Part shown: positions 55,837 through 64,000 of the stretch, in pieces | How positions within the stretch are numbered: position 1 is the first letter of the stretch | How the letters are laid out: every line of letters starts with the position of its first letter | Origin: Neoechinorhynchus agilis | Taxonomy: Eukaryota; Acanthocephala | Assembly (NCBI GenBank): GCA_051530055.1 | Contig: CM121343.1 | Span: forward strand, 3,906,001-3,970,000 | Direction of reading: 5' to 3' | Length of the DNA: 64,000 bases | Program-made: the position numbers and the translations under genes | Notes under the pieces: generated by a model | Databases searched by the model: none | What the model saw: only the letters and a program-made list of their open reading frames with translations | Told to the model about the DNA's origin: nothing

Positions 55837-58275
55837 GGAAATTTGATTTAGTAAATATCGATTCAGCCGTGTAATGATGAGGTCCTGGAGATGTTCACGA
55901 AACTCAGGGAAAATATATAACCGGCTAACTAGACTTAAAAGATAAAATAGTATTGATTCTAGCAGATAAAAATTTGACCATATATCGCCCCAAAAAGGAA
56001 ATTTATTTAGTAAATATCGATTCAGCCGTGTAATGATGAGGCCTGGAGATGTTCACCAACAAAACTCAGGGAAAATATATAACCGGCTAACTAGACTTAA
56101 AAGATAAAATAGTATTGATTCTAGCAGATAAAAATTTGACCATATATCGCCCCAAAGGAATTACGTTTCCTCTCATGCATTCACTGGACCCCAAAACAAG
56201 GAAATTTGATTTAGTAAATATCGATTCAGCCGTGTAATGATGAGGCCTGGAGATGTTCACAAACTCAGGGAAAATATATAACCGGCTAACTAGACTTAAA
56301 AGATAAAATAGTATGATTCTAGCAGATAAAAATTTGACCATATATCGCCCCAAAGGAATTACGCCCCATGCATTACTGGGACTCCCGAAAAGCAAGGAAA
56401 TTTGATTTAGTAAATATCGATTCAGCCGTGTATGATAGGCCTGGAGATGTTCACAAACTCAGGGAAAATATATAACCGGCTAACTAGACTTAAAAGATAA
56501 AATAGTATTGATTCTAGCAGATAAAAATTTGACCATATATCGCCCCAAAGGAATTACGTTTCCTCTCATGCATTACTGGGACTCCTCCGAAAAGCCAAGG
56601 AAATTTGATTTAGTAAATATCGATTCAGCCGTGTAATGATGAGGTCCTGAGATGTTCACAAACTCAGGGAAAATATATAACCGGCTAACTAGACTTAAAA
56701 GATAAAATAGTATTGATTCTAGCAGATAAAAATTTGACCATATATCGCCCCAAAGGAATTACGTTTCCTCTCATGCATTCACTGGGACTCCTCCGAAAAG
56801 CCAAGGAAATTTGATTTAGTAAATATCGATTCAGCCGTGTAATGATGAGGCCTGGAGATGTTCACAAACTCAGGGAAAATATATAACCGGCTAACTAGAC
56901 TAAAAGATAAAATAGTATTGATTCTAGCAGATAAAAATTTGACCATATATCGCCCCAAAGGAATTACGTTTCCTCTCATGCCCATTCACTGGGACATCCT
57001 CCGAAAAGCCAAGGAAATTTGATTTAGTAAATATCGATTCAGCCGTGTAATGATGAGGCCTGGAGATGTTCACCAAACTCAGGGAAAATATATAACCGGC
57101 TAACTAGACTTAAAAGATAAAATAGTATTGATTCTAGCAGATAAAAATTTGACCATATATCGCCCCAAAGGAATTACGTTTCCTCTCATGCCCATTCACT
57201 GACGTCCTCCGAAAAGCCAAGGAAATTTGATTTAGTAAATATCGATTCAGCCGTGTAATGATGAGGTCCTGGAGATGTTCACCAAACTCAGGGAAAATAT
57301 ATAACCGGCTAACTAGACTTAAAAGATAAAATAGTATTGATTCTAGCAGATAAAAATTTGACCATATATCGCCCCAAAGGAATTACGTTTCCTCTCATGC
57401 CCATTCACTGGGACGTCCTCCGAAAAGCCAAGGAAATTTGATTTAGTAAATATCGATTCAGCCGTGTAATGATGAGGTCCTGGAGATGTTCACCAAACTC
57501 AGGGAAAATATATAACCGGCTAACTAGACTTAAAAGATAAAATAGTATTGATTCTAGCAGATAAAAATTTGACCATATATCGCCCCAAAGGAATTACGTT
57601 TCCTCTCATGCCCATTCACTGGGACGTCCTCCGAAAAGCCAAGGAAATTTGATTTAGTAAATATCGATTCAGCCGTGTAATGATGAGGTCCTGGAGATGT
57701 TCACCAAACTCAGGGAAAATATATAACCGGCTAACTAGACTTAAAAGATAAAATAGTATTGATTCTAGCAGATAAAAATTTGACCATATATCGCCCCAAA
57801 GGAATTACGTTTCCTCTCATGCCCATTCACTGGGACGTCCTCCGAAAAGCCAAGGAAATTTGATTTAGTAAATATCGATTCAGCCGTGTAATGATGAGGT
57901 CCTGGAGATGTTCACCAAACTCAGGGAAAATATATAACCGGCTAACTAGACTTAAAAGATAAAATAGTATTGATTCTGCAGATAAAAATTTGACCATATA
58001 TCGCCCCAAAGGAATTACGTTTCCTCTCATGCCCATTCACTGGGACGTCCTCCGAAAAGCCAAGGAAATTTGATTTAGTAAATATCGATTCAGCCGTGTA
58101 ATGATGAGGTCCTGGAGATGTTCACGAAACTCAGGGAAAATATATAACCGGCTAACTAGACTTAAAAGATAAAATAGTATTGATTCTAGCAGATAAAAAT
58201 TTGACCATATATCGCCCCAAAGGAATTACGTTTCCTCTCATGCTGATTCACGGGGACGTCCTCCGAAAAGCCCTT
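55837..58275. repeat. Tandem array, ~208-211-bp unit, 12 copies
   Basis: GGAAATTTGATTTAGTAAAT recurs at 55837, 55997 (variant), 56200, 56396, 56599, 56805, 57013, 57221, 57432, 57643, 57854 and 58064. Spacings grow from 160 through 196-206 to a steady 208-211. Left-hand units carry small deletions around CATGCCCATTCACTGGGA while the right-hand ones are nearly identical. Minus-strand frames (VIPLGRYMVKFLSARI...) repeat with the unit and are not genes. Confidence 0.97.
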
Positions 58276-60239
58276 AACATAAAGATTTGACATGAGTGTA
58301 TTTTGAATCGAACTAAAGAAACCCGCAGTTGATTAGTGAACTACAAAGTAGCGCATGAACACATTCGCCCAAAAATCGTCGTACAAAATGAAGACACCAA
58401 GTAGCGGAAGGAAAACACCAGAAATGCGCGGCGATCTTAACGGGAAGAACAGAGCTCGGTTGTTCAATGTTACCTCGCGCCCTTTTTGAGCTTTCGAAAT
58501 CAGAAAATCGGCTCATGGACGTATTGTGTGGATTAAATCACGTTCGGAAATTATGTTCATTTAAAAGTTGCCTGAAGGAAAGACACTTCAGAAGGACCAA
58601 CCTTACAAGCGCAGCACAACACTCGTAATCCTAATTCGTTTCACCCTCAATCGACCTCGCACTCCTTTTCCATGCTGCCCAATCTTCTCGGATATCATAA
58701 CTTGAAATAAATCTGATGAGCACTCCTGCAAGCAATAAACTCTAATTCCCCCGACCGAATATTCTCAATCGAACGGACACATTCTCACCCGTACGAACCT
58801 CCCTCGACTGGATAGTTCCTACCCGAATAGACATCTCTCCGAACGTGTTATTATTAGTGTCTGCTGTGAGTGTTGACTTGAAGTGATTTCTTAGAAATTT
58901 CGATTGAGCATTTCACTTTATATCCAAAGTTACTGATGCCTTTGTTTTCATATCTTCGGTATCAAGCATCCACTCATTCGATAAAGTTAGACAGATTCGC
59001 TTAGATTAAAACAGTTTCATGATTTTTAATGGGTTAACTTTTCGCAATGATCACTAGAGATTATAATGATTCTGTAGAATCCACCTTTCAATTTAATTCT
59101 TGTATCCGTATGCTTATGAAAAGTATCGGTATCGGCAGATGAGTCAACAGCTTTAAAAGTTCAATTCGAGAATAACTTCAAGATCGATATTTTTCGTCAT
59201 TTATTATTTTTTTATAACCAGGTATATAATTAAAAAGATTAATGTTTATTGGTTTTGATTAGAGTTCTCATAATATAAAAAAATCGATATAAAATTCATC
59301 GCTATCATTTCGATTAGTGTTGCAGCGGGGGGTGGCATAAGGCCGCCACTCACAAAGTTTCAAATTCCGTCCTCTAAAGATTGAAACCTTCTAGTACCTG
59401 ATCATAGTGGTTCTAGTAATCAGATCAGCCACTATGTCTCAAAAAGTACGGCCGTTCCAATAACAACAAAGGAGACAACATGTGATCCCTTCCTCAAGCC
59501 ATGATTACACACCAAAAAGAGGACAATGTAATTAAAGTTGAAAGTCACATCATTTTGGAATGGTACCTTAATGATTGTGTTTATAGGAAAACCGAAATGG
59601 ACGACTTCGAATCCTTAATAATAACATATTTTTTATTGATACAAAGTAGAGAAACCATGTCCTTCTTTGGGTCCTCTTCGTGAGCACTCGAGTTCTGATT
59701 TGTCAAACGAATGCGGTTTGTTTATTTTGAAGGTCGGGTGGGAAAATCCGGTCGGGGGTGTCCGTTCGGGTGGGAATTGGTGGTTATTGTTTGCGGGAGA
59801 TTTATTCGATTTTGGGTTTCAAGATGGAACATTACACTCTTCAATCCATCACAAATAAGCCTACCTTTATTTCTGACAACCTAAGAAGCCTATCTTCTCC
59901 TGAAGTTATTATTCGCGAAATATTTCATTATAATAAAAGAATCTTGAACCGGAGGATTATGTTCACCACTACCACCATTCAATATTCGAAGAAATGTTTC
60001 ATCTCACATTTAAATTCTTCTTAAACCCAAAGAAAACTGGAAAAGCAATCCCAGTTGGTGTAGTCGAAATTGAGAAAATGATGACTTTGTGCTCACGTAA
60101 ATGGATTTTGCAATGCATGGAAATTAGTTTTTCAAAAAATTCAAACACGAATTGCAATCTGGTTTACCCGCAATGTAATATATGCATTCAATCGAAGGGG
60201 TTTTGGAATCAAAACTGCCCATTGAAGACTCAAAGTGCT
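58276..60239. other. Intergenic DNA with element ends
   Basis: 58745-58815 is similar, inverted, to the GTCCGTTCG-rich stretch at 10.55 kb. 59885-59990 carries one end of the TIR family (AATCTTGAACCGGAGGATTA, TGTTCACCACTACCACCATT) plus CGCGAAATATTTCATT. Open frames here show no known motif. Confidence 0.5.
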
Positions 60240-60990
60240 GTTTTCGTTCTGAAGCTCGTCCCCGCATTTCCAAACGCAATCTTATCCCCGCGCCTCTCTT
60301 TCTCCCCATCCAACGCTCCTCTTCTCTCCGAGTACTGTGCCTGACTTTCCAAGAATACCTTAAATGGGATGCCCGCATTTCATTTACCCTCTCAAAAGCA
60401 AACCCTCGTCTTTACCTTCTCAAACTCCTCCGGTGTTTCGGCGTATCCCCTAAACACCTTGCCCAATTTTTTTCTTTCTCCCATCCTTCCTATCCTTACA
60501 TACGCTTTCCAAACTTTCATCGCCCTCCCCGTCAATGCTCTCCATTCCCTCGAAACCTTCCACAAGAGAGCAGCTAGAATATGCGGGACTTCACTTCCTC
60601 CCCTCGACGCCCACCTCCACTCCATTTTCTCAAAAAACTCCCTCCGTCTTCTTCAATCCCCTCCACAATTTTCTTCCCTCATCTCTAAATACTCTTCCCT
60701 CGTAAACACCCGTAACCCCAACCTTTTTCATCCCCCCTCGCTCGTACCACCCTCTACCAAAAATCTTTCCTCCCCCAAACCCAATCTTTTCTTAATAACC
60801 GGAGAACAAGGAAAGACTCCTAATCGGTCATCTCCTTTACCAAGCCTCCGTTCCCACATTCAAAAACCAGTTCCACCTCCCTTGCCTTCAACATCCGTCA
60901 TCCATACACCGTTTAGCAATGATAAATGCTGACAAGTGTGGGGTTCCTGCATTTTTTACACAAATAAAACGTGTTTATATATCTACTTGA
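60240..60990 (+). mobile_element. LINE fragment: C-terminal end of an RT protein and 3' UTR (CR1/Jockey-like)
   Basis: Over two frames the plus strand reads YLKWDARISFTLSKANPRLY, LLKLLRCFGVSPKHL, then LSPILPILTYAFQTFIALPV and NALHSLETFHKRAARICG with LPPLDAHL. This is the conserved region after the RT palm of CR1/Jockey-type LINEs (W..HI, PILTYA, L...H+RA+RI). A frame change lies near 60440. The end (AATAAAACGTGTTTATAT, 60962) matches the LINE tail at 46.78 kb. Sequence is C-rich and T-rich. Confidence 0.75.
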
Positions 60991-61640
60991 AAAAACAAAG
61001 CTATCAAATGCGTTATTTTTTTGGGCGGGGTCCACATAGGGTCTACCATAGAGGATTGCACTGCTTCAAATCATATGTAGACGCTTGGAAATCAGATTTC
61101 GCAATAAGAAGGAATTATAACAACCAAAAAGCAACAATTTCTTCACCGAGCCATCAAACAAATATGGATAATAGTACACATGTCTCCTATCTTTGATGGA
61201 GTCCTGCACGAAGTGACAAATCGAATTCCTTGAAAATCAATTGGCACAACAGATTCAAAATCCTCTGATGCTTTCAATCCCATCTAACATCACCAATATG
61301 GCATCAAATATTTACCCAATCAGGACTCGACAAAGCTAGCAACATTCAATGAGCAACAACCCAATCAAGAGGTAAGCAGTTATTGGAAAAGGCTAAGAAA
61401 ATTATCAACAAAACCTAATTTACGCTCTAAATAGCGAGGCAAACAGGTTCACCATCGGCGACTTGGGTGCAGTAGTAGACGGTCGCGAATAATGATCAGT
61501 TGGCCTACGCCAGCGCCGAATAATCTGTACTGCTTATAATAGAAATCGGGCGGAGGCGCCGCTTTAAATAGGCTTAAGCTGCTGAAAGCGAAGAAAAGAG
61601 TTGTAAACTCCGTGTCAGACCTCAGACTTATCTCGATCCA
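60991..61640. other. Unassigned sequence between LINE fragments
   Basis: No motif recognised; it may be the 5' part of the following decayed LINE. Confidence 0.35.
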
Positions 61641-62335
61641 GAATTTGTTAAGGTGATTACTAATGGACTGATGGAATTCTTCGTAAAGAAAGATATCATT
61701 AATTATAATTACTACTTTTTTTATAAGGTAGGTCTGTTTTATCGGCTTTCAAAGATATTTATAATGCCTTAGTTCACAATAATTTTAAACATGTCTTATT
61801 TCTTTTAATTTTTCTGCAGCGTATGAAAACATTGATTTTTAATTTTTAATTGACTATATGTCCTTTTTTAACTTTCCCCAAGAAATTATGGTCAGCGTAA
61901 AGGACATTTTAACAACAAAATCATTTTGTTTTGAGGACGATGATGGGCACAAAATATTTTACCCGAAAAAAGGTCTACCTCGAGGGTCTCCATTATCTCC
62001 TATTCTTTTTTAATTGCCATGTAGTTTACGGCTACGATGAACAAAAATTGTATAAAAACGGTTATTTATGGGGATGATATTAGTGCTATTCCTTTACAAA
62101 TAATGCTTGGGAAATTACAGTTCTATTAAAAGAACTCTTAGATTTTATTACTAGGCAATCTTCGATGATGGCCCTTCATCTGAACCCCCAACAAAACGAA
62201 AGTTATGGCCGTGGATGATAGCAGCTATATAAATAAGAAACTCAAGTCAATAATACGAAATAAATTTCTGCCTATTTTAGACCAAGATAACGTAGTCGAT
62301 AACAGTTTTAACAAGGGAAATACATTTAACAAAGG
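61641..62335 (+). mobile_element. Decayed LINE RT fragment (different family)
   Basis: KIFYPKKGLPRGSPLSPILF (about 61948-62010) is RT motif B (GLPQGSPLSPILF). About 50 bp later VIYGDDISAIPL is motif C (YxDD). FITRQSSMMALHLNPQ followed by KTKVMAV resembles motif D. These lie in different frames with stops, so the copy is old. The GLP.GSPLSPILF form points to a CR1/Jockey/L1-type LINE rather than the neighbour at 62.35 kb, which abuts it directly. Confidence 0.7.
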
Positions 62336-64000
62336 TTGGCATTTTTAGGGTGCATGGGCCCATTGGTTCCCGGTGTCCTGGCTCGTACCAACCTTTCCCA
62401 TCTCGGCCGAGCATTTATGCATCCTTATCTTTATCGCGACCGGCTAAACCTAACGAGAGCTTGTCGCCAAACTGTCAAACCCCATCTTTGGAATCCCTTT
62501 CCCGGGTTTTACCAACAACAATTTTAAAGCACATTCCCAAGGGGGCAAGAACCCAGGTGGCACAATCACACACAAATCTATTGCAACGTTGTGCTGAGAA
62601 CAATGAGGATATTGATTGGGTAAAGCTTTTTGCTTTCCCCCGCCTTGTTTTCAGCTCTAGCAACTCAATATCGGGGAATTTGACATCCAACATTAAAAAT
62701 AGGCTAGTGGAGTTCGACGCGAATTTAAAGAGAATGACCGAATCCTCAGCGACTCCCAAAAATTCGTCCAGTAAAAGCCGTAAACACGGCACAGTCCGGC
62801 CACTGGGTCAACGCGTATCGGCGAAGCTCGCAGACGGGGATGTTCGCGGTGCGGTTCGGCTTCTAGCCTCAACTGAAGATTTTGCGCCAAATCATGGCAC
62901 AACTTTTGAGGCTCTATTAAAGTTGCATCCGTCATCGGAGTCGAACTCCATCAATTTTACACCAACTGCTCAGGCTTCCCGAGCAAATAGTTTAGAAATA
63001 AGGAAAGCTGTGTCCTCCTTCGCCAATGGCTCAGGACACGGGCCGGATGGCTTGCGTCCACAGCACCTCAAAGACATGATGTCTTTTTCTACAGGTGCTT
63101 CGGGAATAGCCCTCGGAACTGCTTTGCTTAAAATAGTTGATATTTTCATCGAGGGCTCCATTGGCAATTTGGCTACACATCTTTTCTTTGGCGCCTCTTT
63201 GTGTGCTTTGTCCAAGAAAGATGGTGGGATTCGTCCCATCGCCATTGGCTGCACTTTGCGTAGGTTAGCCGCGAAAGTTTTATGCAGGAGAATCTCCGAT
63301 GAAACGGGAGAATTTTTGAGACCCTGTCAGTTAGGTTGCTGCACTCCTTGTGGAGTTGAAGCGGTCGTGCATGCTCTGCGAAAATTTATCCCCCAAAGAA
63401 CAAAGCCAACAGCAATTCTGAAAATAGATTTTAAAAATGCTTTCAATACCTTAAAAAGGGAAATAATGTTAAAAGCGATTGTGGATGTCGTCCCAGAGGC
63501 TTACCCCTATTTCTGGAGAGCATACGCTAAACATACGCCACTGCTGTACAACGACAAAATAATTTGGTCGCAGAGCGGTGTACAACAGGGAGATCCACTC
63601 GGCCCCATAGGCTTCTCCGTCGCAGTAAATGATCTTGCCCATTCAATGTTTTCTTCTTTCAACGCTTGGTACTTGGACGATGCCACACTCGGTGACGATC
63701 CAAGTGTTGTTTTGAGCGACCTTCAAAGGATCGTGAATGAAGCTGACCGCTTGGGAATAGAAATAAATCCCCAAAAATGCGAACTTCTCATCCTGAACGC
63801 AACTGAAAACGAGCGCTCTCAAATCTCTAGCGATTTTGAATCAGTTGCTCCTGGTCTAGGTTTGATCACCCTTGACTAGCTCACACTCCTCGGGAGCTGC
63901 GTTCTTGCTAAGAATGTTGCGAAGGACCTGCACGCACAAATCCCGAAAATGGAGTTGTTCTGCGGCCGAACTTCTGAGCTTTCGGCACATGAGGGTCTCT
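62336..64000 (+). mobile_element. Non-LTR retrotransposon with near-complete reverse transcriptase, runs off the window
   Basis: A 509-codon frame ends at TAG 63877-63879, then reads on in frame (LTLLGSCVLAKNVAKDL...) to the window edge. In order: RCPGSYQPFPSRPSIYAS (N-terminal), FIPK-like HIPKGARTQVAQSH, SGHGPDGLRPQHLKDM (RT motif 0/1 region), HLFFGASLCALSKKDGGIRP then IAIGCTLRRLAAKVL, ILKIDFKNAFNTLKREIML (motif A Asp), SGVQQGDPLGPIGFSVAV (motif B), WYLDDATLGDD (motif C, YLDD) and LGIEINPQKCELLIL (motif D). All three catalytic Asp are present. The family is the one whose R2-type endonuclease domain is seen at 9.9-10.5 and 15.1 kb; that domain should follow just beyond the edge. One in-frame stop is the only damage seen. 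Confidence 0.85.

Noticed and set aside
56087-58036. Minus-strand ORFs repeating MRGNVIPLGRYMVKFLSARI
   Set aside because: They repeat with the 208-bp satellite unit and shift or stop with each unit-length change; there is no known domain.
55840-58275. Penelope-type RT peptide in the 208-bp unit (DKIVLILADKN)
   Set aside because: A short resemblance to the ADKG motif only; flanking sequence has stops and no other RT motif.

Overview
The window reads as repeat-rich nuclear DNA from an invertebrate animal. Spliced metazoan genes are present: Rap1, the condensin subunit NCAPG, a paired-type homeobox gene, the RNA polymerase III subunit POLR3E, TBL1XR1, importin-7/8, AMPK beta, MIOS and mitochondrial acyl carrier protein. 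Where splice junctions can be resolved, most introns are only 44-60 bp (for example 45 bp in Rap1, 47 bp in TBL1XR1 and 54 bp in the homeobox gene). Such short introns are common in nematodes and some other ecdysozoans, but the phylum cannot be fixed from this sequence alone. No rRNA gene, stand-alone tRNA gene, CRISPR array or LTR element was recognised.

Layout, left to right. 0-5 kb: AT-rich non-coding DNA with a 98-bp satellite. 5-7.2 kb: a broken MARF1-like LOTUS-repeat gene, preceded by a 205-bp duplicate of the 3' end of a bHLH gene. 7.2-9 kb: a pile of tRNA-derived SINE pieces, some in tandem. 9.4-9.8 kb: the intronless bHLH gene. 9.9-10.5 kb: a LINE endonuclease fragment. 10.8-13.1 kb: a possible coding tail and an M17 aminopeptidase-like gene. 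14.6-17.8 kb: a decayed LINE and a 154-bp satellite. 18.9-19.7 kb: Rap1 behind a GC-rich leader. 20.9-25.1 kb: NCAPG (minus). 25.6-26.4 kb: four long inverted repeats in a row. 27.9-28.6 kb: the homeobox gene, followed by a 62-bp satellite. 30.7-32.5 kb: POLR3E (minus), followed by a 184-bp satellite. 35.7-38.0 kb: TBL1XR1 (minus), head-to-head with importin-7/8 (38.2-42.3 kb). 42.4-45.4 kb: AMPK beta (minus), with a second 184-bp satellite in its intron and head-to-head with MIOS (45.5-52.1 kb). 53 kb: a Penelope-like GIY-YIG fragment. 54 kb: a SINE. 55.1-55.6 kb: acyl carrier protein (minus). 55.8-58.3 kb: a 208-bp satellite. 60-64 kb: fragments of three LINEs, the last with a nearly whole reverse transcriptase running off the edge.

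The genes are unlinked housekeeping and regulatory functions rather than a pathway cluster. One pairing stands out: AMPK beta and the GATOR2 subunit MIOS, both TORC1/energy-sensing components, start only 107 bp apart on opposite strands. The most striking non-genic signal is a dispersed family of short elements with inverted-repeat ends resembling GGTGAACATAATCTCCCGG and an internal GAAATATTTCG motif. Several inverted repeats here also hold CUGANGA...GAAA signatures that resemble a hammerhead ribozyme core.
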